Assembly: GCF_932526225.1 (NCBI RefSeq)
Contig: NC_064047.1
Coordinates: 13,588,460-13,652,459, forward strand
Length of the DNA stretch: 64,000 bases
Direction: 5' to 3'
Source of the DNA: Nematostella vectensis
Lineage: Eukaryota; Cnidaria; Anthozoa; Actiniaria; Edwardsiidae
The position numbers and the translations under genes are program-made. Shown here in pieces: positions 48,158-58,046 of the stretch. Each line of letters opens with the position of its first letter. Position 1 is the first letter of the stretch. The notes below the pieces were generated by a model. That model did not search any database. It had not been told where the DNA came from and saw nothing but the letters and a program-made list of their open reading frames with translations.

Positions 48158-48589
48158 CATGAGATCAAAAATGCAGCTCTGCAAAGTCGAGGCGGCATCC
48201 ACATTCGGCAAAGCACTGCAACTCTTTCCGACGACAGTGTCTTCGATGAGTGTTTTGCAGAGGCGTGTCGCATTTTGTCTTGTCATCCTATCCATCTCGA
48301 TACTTCGTCTGGCTCGGATCCTGCTCTTAGCGTATCGTTCATTGTGTTCGTCTGTGAAATAGTCAGCGTCCTGCTGGTCCATGCTGAAATCACTGTACGT
48401 CTCACCCTGCCCTTTAAACTGCTCTGGAGGTACCTCCACCCCTGGGGGGTTCTGTGGGTAGATGATTTCCAAGAGTGGTTTACAATCCTCCACTCTAGTT
48501 TCTCCGCATGCACAGAACGTTTTCTCCATGATCTGGTCTGGGAGATGGTTGGACGGCAGAATATGGAAGTAGCTTTCATGCGGTTGCTT
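48158..48589 (-). CDS. VWDE: VWDE-like exon after VWD module, long spacer
   Basis: Acceptor GTGCCTAG|AAG, donor CATG|GTAATT, phase 0 at both ends. Encodes ESYFHILPSNHLPD, TFCACGE, a basic RIRARRS stretch that could be a furin-like site, and NATRLCKTLIEDTVVGKSC, AASTLQSCIFDLM. The previous exon ends in phase 2, so this junction does not fit as it stands. Confidence 0.8.
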
Positions 48590-49177
48590 CTAGGCACATA
48601 CAGTCGATCCCATTAACGTTGTACAAGAGAATAGACGATTAAAAAGTCCATTCCAGATATTCAAGATATCTCCCATGCGTAACGGTGGGGCTGGGTTGAA
48701 GATTTCACATACAATATATTCGAAACACACACGCACACGCGCACGCGCACGCACGCACGCACACAAACACATATAGATGTGCCCGCTAACAGACCATTTG
48801 ATGGACTTCCAAGTGATACTTTAGCTTTTAGAGCAAAAAGGTTTGGAGCTAGAACATTGAAAAAACCTGATAAACTTTTTTCGGGAGTGCGTAAATAGCA
48901 GTGTTTCCGAAAAAAAAATGTTTCATGAGTTTTCCGTAAGCCACTCAACAATCAGTCATTTAGGAAAAGGTGCAAGCCAGCTTGAGAATCCCATCTGAAT
49001 CATTTTGGTACTTTTGATCATCCGCCTGACATATTGACAGAATATTATATTACTACAATGGCCCAGGTAAAACTAAAAACTTTGTGCGCAAAATAAGTTG
49101 AGTATACCATTGTCTCTTGGTACAAATACTATAGGAAAGTTCACAAGCATCAATATCTCTGAGATCTGTAACACTAC
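48590..49177. repeat. Intron with CA/CG dinucleotide repeat
   Basis: ACACACGCACACGCGCACGC-type repeat at 48725-48770. No further exon found by eye. Confidence 0.6.
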
Positions 49178-49374
49178 CTCCAACTTAGTCCAAATCTTGT
49201 CGCATCCGCATGTGAATGGCCATCGCCTCCGTGTTGAAACTGGTCGTTTGAGTCACCATTCATGTTTCCACAGAGTCCGCGAATGCTGTTTGAGTTCTTG
49301 AAAGCATTCACTTTGATATTCATTCCCCAGTCCAACCTTATGACCTCGACCTTCGTGCCAGAAGGGAGAAGTAC
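49178..49374 (-). CDS. VWDE: VWDE-like exon, C-terminal part of VWD
   Basis: Acceptor TTTTTGTAG|GTA phase 0, donor TGGAG|GTAGTG phase 2. Encodes VLLPSGTKVEVIRLDWGMNI, then IRGLCGNMNGDSNDQF and TRFGLSWR. GLCGNxNG is the defining calcium-site motif of VWD modules. Too short a frame to stand out on its own. Confidence 0.9.
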
Positions 49375-49629
49375 CTACAAAAAGGTCAAAATGAAGTTCC
49401 TTACGTAAACGCCTAGGAGCACGCAAGCACAATTTTCATCATAAAGTAGACGGGGGTGTCGTCCTATTTTTTAGGGTATAACATTCTACTAGGTACTAAA
49501 CCGTAGGTGTTTAAAGATCCTTCCTATTCTGCTATCCCCTGAAGATTCTCAGCCTAGATAAAAAAAACGCGAAAGTCGTCAGAAAAATGGTGTGCTTGAT
49601 ACCAATGGGTAAAATAAGTACAGCGGTAA

Positions 49630-50300
49630 CTATGGTTAAAACAGGAAACCCGGTAAGAAGGCCTGGGGGGCTAAGGTCAACACAGGAAACCCGGTAAGAA
49701 GGCCGGGAGGCTAAGGTCAAACACAGGAAACCCGATAAGAATGCCGGGGGGGCTAAGGTCAAACACAGGAAACCCGGTAAGAAGGCCAGGGGCTAAGGTC
49801 AAACACAGGAATCCTGGTAAGAAGGCCGGGGGGCTAAGGTCAAACACAGGAAACCCGGTAAGAAGGCCAGGGGGCTGAGGTCAAAGACAGGAATCCCGGT
49901 AAGAAGGCCGAGGGGCTAAGGTCAAACACAGGAAACCCGGTAAGGAGGCAGGGGGGCTAAGGTCAAACACAGGAAACCCGGTAAGAAGTCCGGGGGGCTA
50001 AGGTCAAACACAGGAAACCCGGTAAGGAGTCCGGGGGGCTAAGGTCAAACACAGGAATCCTGGTAAGAAGGCCGGGGGGGTTGGGAGCTAAGGTCAAACA
50101 CAGGAAACCCGGTAAGAAGGCCGGGGGGCTAAGGTCAAACACAGGAATCCTGGTAAGGAGGCCAGTGGGCTAAGGTCAAACACAGGAAACCCGGTAAGGA
50201 GGCCGGGGGGCTAAGGTCAAACACAGGAAACCCGGTAAGGAGGCCGGGGGGCTAAGGTCAAACACAGGAATCCCGGTAAGAAGGCGGGGGGAGGGGGTAG
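49630..50300. repeat. 41-bp GC-rich minisatellite
   Basis: About sixteen copies of AGGTCAAACACAGGAAACCC plus GGTAAGAAGGCCGGGGGGCTA in the intron between VWD exons. The plus strand of each unit contains CCCG|GTAAGAAG, donor-like but on the wrong strand for this gene. Confidence 0.94.
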
Positions 50301-50379
50301 GCTGTGCAAGTATTGACCCAATAAGCACCAAGCCTCGGGCCTCAATGAGGGAAGTAATGACAAATATTTATTAACTTAC

Positions 50380-50601
50380 AGTATGCGTTACTTGGCTGCC
50401 AGAGATCTGCCTGTAAATGTGTGTTCCGTTTGGTAGATGTCCGCTTGGTACACGGACGGTCATTGGCATGGTAGCATTGGCTTGGTGTTGCAATTGGGAG
50501 TTGCAGATTGACAGAATCATCACGTCATTTCTTTCCCGTATTGCTACTCCGCAGTTACAGGAGGCGCTACTATCCCAGCACGTCCAAAGGTGCGTGTGCA
50601 C
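50380..50601 (-). CDS. VWDE: VWDE-like exon, middle of VWD
   Basis: Acceptor CCCTTGTAG|GTG, donor CATACT|GTAAGT, phase 0 at both ends. Encodes VHTHLWTCW, SCNCGVAIRERNDVMILSIC and GTHIYRQISGSQVTHT. SCNCGVAI is the VWD cysteine motif. It follows in frame the exon that ends at 53134 or at any of the 31 alternative donors. Confidence 0.92.
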
Positions 50602-51432
50602 CTACAAGGGATATCAAGAATGATGTCACGAAACGCATCCATTTTATTTTACTAGAAAACCTTAATTATCACCAGGTCACTTCCAGAGGGGCGACGAGGT
50701 ATGGAGTAGAGGAGGTATGGAGTTTTTTTATATCACACATTTTTATAATGTCTGCTACAGAAGCATAAGCGCAATTTAGCTACGTTATTATTACGTTATT
50801 ATAGGAAATTAACACTGGTAGATATTGACGTCTATTAAATGTACGCGTATCAAATTAATGTGAATTTTAGCATAACGTATTCAGATAAACTAAATAACGC
50901 GGATCCAAAAAGATGGCAGAATTGATTTCTTAATTTGCTGCTTGGAAATACTTTTCTCATGCCGAAAATAATGACGAGCTAGACCAAACACTATGTGAAG
51001 TTTCTGATTACTAAGCAGTATGGGTAATGTAGAAGGTATCAGAAGATTTCACAACATTAGATTGATGCATCACAAAAACAACGAGAAACAAAACAATAGT
51101 ATGAAAATACAATAGAACAATGAGGTTATCCAGCCAATCCTGTTAGGGCTTACCAGCGTACTTCTACACTTCACAGCAGTATTAACTATTTTGTTTTCGA
51201 TCTTTAATGATTAGTATTAATCATCAGTATTAATAAACGTTTACTAAAATGAAGGTATATCTAATTAACGCGGACTTTTCAAATTCGCGTTAACTTTGAT
51301 TAACTTAAAAGTGGAGCGTTAGTTTCCCATAATAAGGTATATAGGTTCGCTACTAGCCTCAGAGTTGGCATTGGTTAGGTCCCTTAACCCTAGCAGTGTT
51401 CCATGTTCGGCGGGTAAGGCCTGAGAGAGTAG
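50602..51432. other. Intron upstream of the VWD middle exon
   Basis: AT-rich with a TTAGTATTAATCATCAGTAT-type repeat near 51205-51230. No gene. Confidence 0.4.
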
Positions 51433-53158
51433 TTGTACATTGCAGCAAGAGACACATACCTCGGTGTGGTGATCAGTATCAATGATATGATAAGAAAGAG
51501 TAGTTGTACATACCTCGGTGTGGTGGTCAGTATCAATGATATGATAAGAAGGAGTAGTTGTACATACCTCGGTGTGGTGGTCAGTATCAATGATATGACA
51601 AGAAAGAGTAGTTGTACATACCTCGGTGTGGTGATCAGTATCAATGATATGATAAGAAAGAGTAGTTGTACATACCTCGGTGTGGTGGTCATTATCAATG
51701 ATATGATAAGAAAGAGTAGTTGTACATACCTCGGAGTGGTGGTCATTATCAATGATATGACAAGAAAGAGTAGTTGTACATACCTCGGTGTGGTGGTCAG
51801 TATCAATGATATGATAAGAAAGAGTAGTTGTACATACCTCGGTGTGGTGGTCATTATCAATGATATGACAAGAAAGAGTAGTTGTACATACCTCGGTGTG
51901 GTGGTCATTATCAATGATATGATAAGAAAGAGTAGTTGTACATACCTCGGTGTGGTGGTCAGTATCAATGATATGACAAGAAGGAGTAGTTGTACATACC
52001 TCGGTGTGGTGGTCATTATCAATGATATGATAAGAAAGAGTAGTTGTACATACCTCGGTGTGGTGGTCAGTATCAATGATATGATAAGAAAGAGTAGTTG
52101 TACATACCTCGGTGTGGTGGTCATTATCAATGATATGACAAGAAGGAGTAGTTGTACATACCTCGGTGTGGTGATCAGTATCAATGATATGATAAGAAAG
52201 AGTAGTTGTACATACCTCGGTGTGGTGGTCATTATCAATGATATGATAAGAAAGAGTAGTTGTACATACCTCGGTGTGGTGGTCAGTATCAATGATATGA
52301 TAAGAAGGAGTAGTTGTACATACCTCGGAGTGGTGGTCAGTATCAATGATATGATAAGAAGGAGTAGTTGTACATACCTCGGTGTGGTGGTCATTATCAA
52401 TGATATGATAAGAAAGAGTAGTTGTACATACCTCGGTGTGGTGGTCATTATCAATGATATGATAAGAAAGAGTAGTTGTACATACCTCGGTGTGGTGGTC
52501 AGTATCAATGATATGACAAGAAGGAGTAGTTGTACATACCTCGGTGTGGTGGTCATTATCAATGATATGATAAGAAAGAGTAGTTGTACATACCTCGGTG
52601 TGGTGGTCAGTATCAATGATATGATAAGAAGGAGTAGTTGTACATACCTCGGTGTGGTGGTCATTATCAATGATATGACAAGAAGGAGTAGTTGTACATA
52701 CCTCGGTGTGGTGGTCATTATCAATGATATGATAAGAAAGAGTAGTTGTACATACCTCGGTGTGGTGGTCAGTATCAATGATATGATAAGAAAGAGTAGT
52801 TGTACATACCTCGGTGTGGTGGTCAGTATCAATGATATGACAAGAAGGAGTAGTTGTACATACCTCGGTGTGGTGGTCATTATCAATGATATGATAAGAA
52901 AGAGTAGTTGTACATACCTCGGTGTGGTGGTCAGTATCAATGATATGATAAGAAAGAGTAGTTGTACATACCTCGGTGTGGTGGTCAGTATCAATGATAT
53001 GATAAGAAAGAGTAGTTGTACATACCTCGGAGTGGTGGTCAGTATCAATGATATGATAAGAAAGAGTAGTTGTACATACCTCGGTGTGTTGGTCAGTATC
53101 AATGATATGATAAGAAAGAGTAGTTGTACATACCTCGGTGTGGTGGTCATTATCTTGG
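51433..53158 (-). repeat. 54-bp array of exon-donor junctions (32 in-frame 5' splice sites)
   Basis: Thirty-two copies, exactly 54 bp apart, of a unit that on the minus strand reads GACCACCACACCGAG|GTATGT followed by ACAACTACTCTTTCTTATCA. The first copy is the genuine end and donor of the exon at 53134-53197; the last donor follows 51460. All copies inspected keep the GAG|GTATGT core. In the coding frame each unit is 18 codons (DTDHHTEVCTTTLSYHII) with no stop anywhere in the array, so any donor leaves the next exon in frame. Confidence 0.92.
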
Positions 53159-53197
53159 AACAGCACGTAGTAACCGTGGTGTAAAAAAGGGTAATAC
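53134..53197 (-). CDS. VWDE: VWDE-like exon, VWD beta-strand segment, with donor ladder
   Basis: Acceptor CTTTTTAG|G (phase 2), donor CCGAG|GTATGT (phase 0). Encodes YYPFLHHGYYVLFQDNDHHT plus E, the strand after the FDG motif of VWD. Read past the donor the frame stays open to 51460 and beyond, giving up to 558 extra residues in 18-residue steps. Confidence 0.88.
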
Positions 53198-53309
53198 CTA
53201 AAAAGCAGATGATATGGGTTTCAAAGGCGATTACTTTCTCAAACACGATATACATCGAGGCGCGCAAGGCAAAACTGGTAGGCTTGCGTAGCCTGGATTT
53301 TCTTCTTAC

Positions 53310-53383
53310 TTTCCGTCAAATGTGCTAAAGTGAGGGTCGTTATAAGTTCGACATTCACGATTCTCTGTCTGTTCTACTGTGAC
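53310..53383 (-). CDS. VWDE: VWDE-like exon, start of VWD
   Basis: A 74-bp exon: acceptor TTTGGTAG|GTC phase 0, donor GGAAA|GTAAGA phase 2. Encodes VTVEQTENRECRTYNDPHFS then TFDGK; DPHxxTFDG is the hallmark opening of a VWD module. Both neighbours fit in phase. Confidence 0.9.
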
Positions 53384-54078
53384 CTACCAAAGCAAGCAAA
53401 AAAAGTGTATAAAAATATGCACACAGTAATGCCTGCTTTTTAAACAACAACAACAATAATATAACGGCGAGAACAACAACAACAATAACAGAAACTACAA
53501 AACTTAGTTTCTAGTAAAACGTGATACATTCGCACGTAGAGGCTTAGATTATTTCATGTCGTCTGCATCTCGGTAAATATATCGATCCTCCGCGATCAAA
53601 CTCTTCCAAAATACTGGTGACCATGGTAACGGTGTGATTATTTATTTTTTATCAATGTTCACCGTGCCAATGCTCAGCAAGAATGCAGGATGGGGGAGTA
53701 GCTGCTGGTCTTGGGTTTGCAAGTTGCCTCTTCTTAACTTAACAAAAATCATTTCATTGTTTTCTGACAATGACAATGTAACCGCTCAAAACTTAAAACG
53801 CCCAACAAAGCGTCCAAAAATAAAAACGTCCTTAAAAGCCCAGCCATTAAAACACCTAACCTTTAAAACGCTAAAAACGCTAGACCTTAAATACACTAGA
53901 CCAAAATAGAATCTAGCCAATAAAACGCCTAACGATAAAAACGCCTAAGCTTCAAAACGCCCAAAGATAAAATCGCTAGACCAAAATAAAGCCCAACCAT
54001 TAGAACCAACTTTTAAAACGCTAAACACGCCCGACCATAAAAACACTAGATAAAAACGCCCAGCCAATGTAGACTTAC
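53384..54078. repeat. VWDE-like intron with AAAACGC repeat
   Basis: From about 53785 to the donor at 54078 the sequence is a degenerate 18-22 bp repeat of AAAACGCCTAACC and AAAACGCTAGACC. The rest is AT-rich with CAACAACAA runs at 53445-53490. Confidence 0.75.
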
Positions 54079-54411
54079 CCGTACACGCGGCAAGATATAG
54101 TCATCCCAAATCAAACTAGGAAGTGAGTCAGAAGGACCTTTGAATAAAATATGCACCACACGGGACTGCCCGTCTATCAGCGTATCACAGACACTTCGTA
54201 CTCGGACATTGTACGTGGTACCTACGTCATCACCGTGTGAGAACGCGACTTGGCAGTTATCAAAAATGCCCACATTGTTAGTTGTGAGCAGCGTAGCGAA
54301 TATCTTGATTGGGAGGAGAGGGTGGGGCAAGATGTGTATCGGTACTGTGGTCCTGAGGGTGATGTCAAATGGCTTGTCGCACTCTTTCGTCAAAATGTGT
54401 ATTGGATGAAC
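54079..54411 (-). CDS. VWDE: VWDE-like exon, pre-VWD region
   Basis: Acceptor ATCTTGCAG|GTT and donor TACGG|GTAAGT, phase 0 at both ends, 111 codons. Encodes HILTKECDKPFDITLRTTVP, FDNCQVAFSHGDD and WDDYILPRVR, corresponding to the beta-rich stretch before VWD in VWDE, ending just ahead of the module. Confidence 0.88.
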
Positions 54412-54644
54412 CTGCAAGATGGGCATGGGTTACTAAAATTTCAGATAAAAAATCAGATAATCAACTATTCTTGAAGGCGGAGTGCTCTCTCCTTGTCAAG
54501 ACAAGGATTTTCGTAAAACCTATTACCTCTATCCCAATATAATAGGGATCACTGTACTTCTGCCTGGTCCATTTGTTACCCAAATGCGTGTTATACTTCA
54601 TCCTTAGCCGACAGGTGGTCTAAGATTCCAAAACAGATCTATAA
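54412..54644. other. VWDE-like intron
   Basis: No coding segment or repeat recognised between the exon acceptor and the CT-rich array. Confidence 0.4.
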
Positions 54645-54649
54645 TCAGT

Positions 54650-56045
54650 ATGGCGCGTCCAAAGGCCCTCCCCTCCCCTTCCCTCTACATTCAACCTCCC
54701 CTCCCCTTCCCTCTACATTCCACTTCCCCAGCCCCTCTCTCTACTTTCCACCCCCCTCCCCTTCCCTCTACATTCCACCTCCCCTCCCCTTCCCTTTACA
54801 TTCCACCTCCTCTCCGCTTCCCTCTACATTCCAACTCCCCTTCCCTTCCCTCTATATTAGACCTCCCCTCCCCTTCCCTCTACATTCCACCTCCCCTCCC
54901 CTTCCCTCTACATTCCACCTCCCCTTTCCTCCCCTTTCCTCTACATTCCAAATCCCCTCCCCCTCCCTCTACATTCCACCTACCCTCCCCCTCCCTCTAC
55001 ATTCCAACTCCCCTTCCCTTCTCTCTACATTCCACCTCCCCTCCCCCTCCCTCTACATTTCAACCTCCCCTCCCCTTCCCTCTACATTCCACCTCCCCCT
55101 TCCCTCTACTATCCACCTTCCCTTCCCTCTACATTCCACCCCCCCTCCCCCTCCCTCTACATTCCACCTTCCTTCCCTCTACATTCCACCTTCCTTCCCT
55201 CTACATTCCACCTCCCCTTTCCTCTACATTCCACCTACCCTCCCCCTCCCTCTACATTCCACCTACCCTCCCCCTCCCTCTACATTCCAACTCCCCTTTC
55301 CTCTACATTCCAAATCCCCTCCCCCTCCCTCTACATTCCACCTACCTTTCCCTTCTCTCTACATTCCACCTCCCCTCCCCTTCCCTCTACATTCCACCTC
55401 CCCTCCCCCTCCCTCTACATTCCAACCTCCCCTCCCCTTCCTTCTACATTCCACCTCCCCCCTCCCTCTACTATCCACCTTCCCTTCCCTCTACATTCCA
55501 CCTCCCCTCCTCTCCGCTTCCCTCTACATACCACCCCCCTCCCACTCCCTCTACATTCCACCTCCCCTTCCCTTCCCTCTACATACCACCTCCCCTCCCC
55601 CTCCCTCTACATTCCACCTTCCCTTCCCTCTACATCCCACCTTTATGCCACCTCTCCACCACCAACACCCCTAGCCTGCCCCTGCCTCCAACTCCCCCCT
55701 GTAAGCCTCACACTTCACCCCCTCCCCCTTACCAAGCCTCACACTTCATCCCCTCCCCTTCACCAAGCCTCACACTTCACCCCTCCCCCTCACCAATCCT
55801 CACACTTCACCCCCTCCCCCTCACCAAGCCTCACACTTCACCCCCTCCCCCTCACCAAGCCTCCACTTCACCCACTCCCCCTCACCAAGCCTCACACTTC
55901 ACCCCCTCCCCCTCACCAAGCATCACACTTCACCCCCTCCCCCTCACCAAGCCACACACTACACCCCGGCTCTCCCCCTCACCAAGCCACACACTACACC
56001 CCGGCTCTCCCCCTCACCAAGCCTCACATTTCACCCCCTCCCCCA
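54650..56045. repeat. CT-rich minisatellites
   Basis: From 54650 to about 55640 a degenerate 26-28 bp unit CCCTCTACATTCCACCTCCC, and from about 55690 to 56045 a 30-bp unit CACCAAGCCTCACACTTCAC. The long Pro/Ser/Leu frame across them is a low-complexity artefact. Confidence 0.93.
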
Positions 56046-56169
56046 GCCTGGCTCTGCCTTTGCCTCTCCTTCCCCAGCGTTGCAATTCATTTCCCTCTCC
56101 CTGACCTTAACCCACCAGCCTACCCTATTCTTTCAAAGCCCCGTCATTCCTTCATTCTAATCTTCCAAT

Positions 56170-56345
56170 TTTTTACACGTCAATGGCTATGGTTGCACTA
56201 CTTACAAAGCCCTGCCATTCCTTCCCTCTGATCTTCCAAAGCCCCGCCATTCCTTCCCTCTGATCTTCCAAAGCCCCGCCATTCCTTCCCTCTGATCTTC
56301 CAATTTTCCACACGTCAATGGCTATGGAGGCACTACTTACCGTGC
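56170..56345 (-). repeat. Duplicated donor region and 31-bp repeat
   Basis: The minus strand reads GTAAGTAGTGC...CCATAGCCATTGACGTG at the true donor of the exon ending at 56341 and again about 130 bp downstream (56190-56210). Between them a 31-bp unit (GGAAGATCAGAGGGAAGGAA) is repeated three times. Confidence 0.85.
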
Positions 56346-56588
56346 TCCCTAGTTTAGGCCTGATCCGACTTTGCAGGGGGTCATAAACACAATTTTCTCC
56401 TTTGTTCCTGCAAGACGTCATATTACTACTCAGTGTTGGACCATCGTACCACTCGATGTTGAAGGAGACGTTACTCCACAGAGGAAAGGTGAAGTTGCAC
56501 ACCATGAATAGGTCCCTGTCGCCGGTAGTCAAGGGCTCCACCTTTGGCTTGGGGACCAGAGAACTCGGGAAAACGGCTTTCACGTCAG
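56341..56588 (-). CDS. VWDE: VWDE-like exon, first one found (after D8C)
   Basis: Acceptor TTATCACAG|CT (phase 1), donor GCACG|GTAAGT (phase 0). Encodes FPSSLVPKPKVEPLTTGDRD, MVCNFTFPLWSNVSFNIEWY and ENCVYDPLQSRIRPKLG, an Ig-like segment that follows the D8C domain in VWDE. A D8C exon with a phase-1 donor should lie to its right, where the Polinton now starts. Confidence 0.88.
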
Positions 56589-57181
56589 CTGTGATAATAG
56601 TACAAATACAATAGAACTCCGTTACTCTGAGAGAAAGAGAAATCAGTTCGAGTTATTAGCCGAGGCTCTAGGTAAAGGAGCTCACATGGAAATATATTTG
56701 CTGTTTAATTTTTTAATTGAAATCACGAACAAGTTATCGGTACCCTTATATGGGTCTAGGAAACCATCTAAAAAAAAAAGACTGGCAAACGGAATAAAAA
56801 AAAAAATCATAATTGCTTGTTTTGGGAAGAAAAGATATAGAAAGGAAATGTAGAGGGAATGGGGTTTGTGGAAACGATCAAAATAATGTGAGCGGGGAAT
56901 TATTTCGGTTTGGAATTTGGATCATTAATTAAGATAATCCAAGAGAAATCGAGCTCACGAAAAATTAACCGCCTCGATTAAGTGGGGTTTTATTGTAATA
57001 TACCAGTACTTCAATAAGATGTGTAGTACACATATAAAGGGAAAACTATCTTCCCAAATTTAAAAACTGAAATTCGACTCTCGGTGTATTGTATTCATTG
57101 TTTTGGTAAGACCACGACAGCTTGGGCTTTTTGTTTTTACCCAAATTTAAAAATATATATATATATAAGGTTAAGACCAGT
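56589..57181. other. Intron/flank between VWDE exon and right Polinton
   Basis: AT-rich, with A runs at 56772-56810 and an AT dinucleotide run at 57150-57167 just outside the element. No coding segment. Confidence 0.5.
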
Positions 57182-57194
57182 AGTAGGTGTAATT

Positions 57195-57350
57195 TGCCGA
57201 TTCTGGACCAGTTGACCTTTGACCTTGACCTTGGCCCAGTTGACCTTGACCTTTGACCTTGACCCTGGCCCAGTTGACCTTGACCTTGGACCAGTTGGCC
57301 TTGACCTTGACCTTGGGGATCGGTTCTGGACCAGTTGACCTTGACCTTGA
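57195..57350 (+). repeat. Subterminal TGACCT array (right Polinton)
   Basis: TTGACCTTGACCTTGGCCCAG-like units, shortened here; at least six TGACCTTGA words, the complement of TCAAGGTCA. Same position relative to the terminus as 4515-4690. Confidence 0.7.
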
Positions 57351-57386
57351 AAATTGGGTGGCTTAAAGACATGGATGACGTAGTAG

Positions 57387-57953
57387 ATGAGCATGGGTAC
57401 CGTGAGAGAGTTGGTAGCCCTCACCGGGGGGCGAGGGATCGGATGCTGCTGCGAATTGCGCGAGGCCGAGCTTGTTGAAGTGTTGAGCGGTGCGCCGCGT
57501 AGTGTGGGCCCCGACGTACCATCAGGTGTTCCTGGTGGTCCAACGCCTGGGATTGGTCCTAGGGGGTGCCCGCATGGTAGGGTAGGGTGTTATTGTAGGG
57601 GTTGCCGTAGAGTGATTTGTCCTCACGGTAGGCAGAAGTCACGGTGTAGAGATTGCCACGGGTCACAAATTTGCCCTCACGACCGTCGTAGGTCGCGTTG
57701 CAGGGATTGTCACGGGTCGGAGATTTGCCCTCACAGCCGTCGTAGGTCGCGTTGCAGGGATTGTCACGGGTCGGAGATTTATCCTCACAGCCGTCGTAGG
57801 TCGCGTTGCAGGGATTGTCACTGGTCGGAGATTTATCCCCTCGACCATCGTCTTAACCTTGTCCTTGACTTTGGCCTTGATCCTAGCCTTGACCCTAACC
57901 GTGACCTAACCTTGGTTTTACGGTTAACCTTTAGTCCCACCGCTCCCCCCTAA
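57387..57953 (+). CDS. SAP-like plus Cys/His-repeat protein of Polinton (right copy)
   Basis: Its 188 residues have the same layout as the left copy: a SAP-like N-terminus, a Gly/Pro linker, then ICPHxRRRSRCRDCHGSE units. Four full 18-residue units are present against three on the left, the difference being one 54-bp unit; in the last unit the first Cys is Tyr (IYPH). Likely zinc-binding and DNA-associated by inference. The N-terminal segment is shared with the polymerase gene starting 94 bp downstream, suggesting a partial gene duplication. Confidence 0.72.
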   Translation: MSMGTVRELVALTGGRGIGCCCELREAELVEVLSGAPRSVGPDVPSGVPGGPTPGIGPRGCPHGRVGCYCRGCRRVICPHGRQKSRCRDCHGSQICPHDRRRSRCRDCHGSEICPHSRRRSRCRDCHGSEIYPHSRRRSRCRDCHWSEIYPLDHRLNLVLDFGLDPSLDPNRDLTLVLRLTFSPTAPP

Positions 57954-58046
57954 GAACGTCTTAGTGACCACACTCGCTATGTTAACTGGCTTCCGCCCGC
58001 GTCTGAAAAATTGGGGTGGTTTAAAGATAAGGATGACATAGTGTAG

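Noticed and set aside
49630-50300. GTAAGAAG motifs as another donor array of the VWDE-like gene
   Set aside because: They are on the plus strand, opposite to the gene, and are not adjacent to an exon end.
51433-53184. Plus-strand and second minus-strand frames of about 600 codons
   Set aside because: The 54-bp period keeps all frames open. Only the minus frame that continues from the VWD exon has a genic context.
54650-56104. 484-codon Pro/Ser/Leu frame
   Set aside because: CT-rich minisatellite with no splice or domain evidence.
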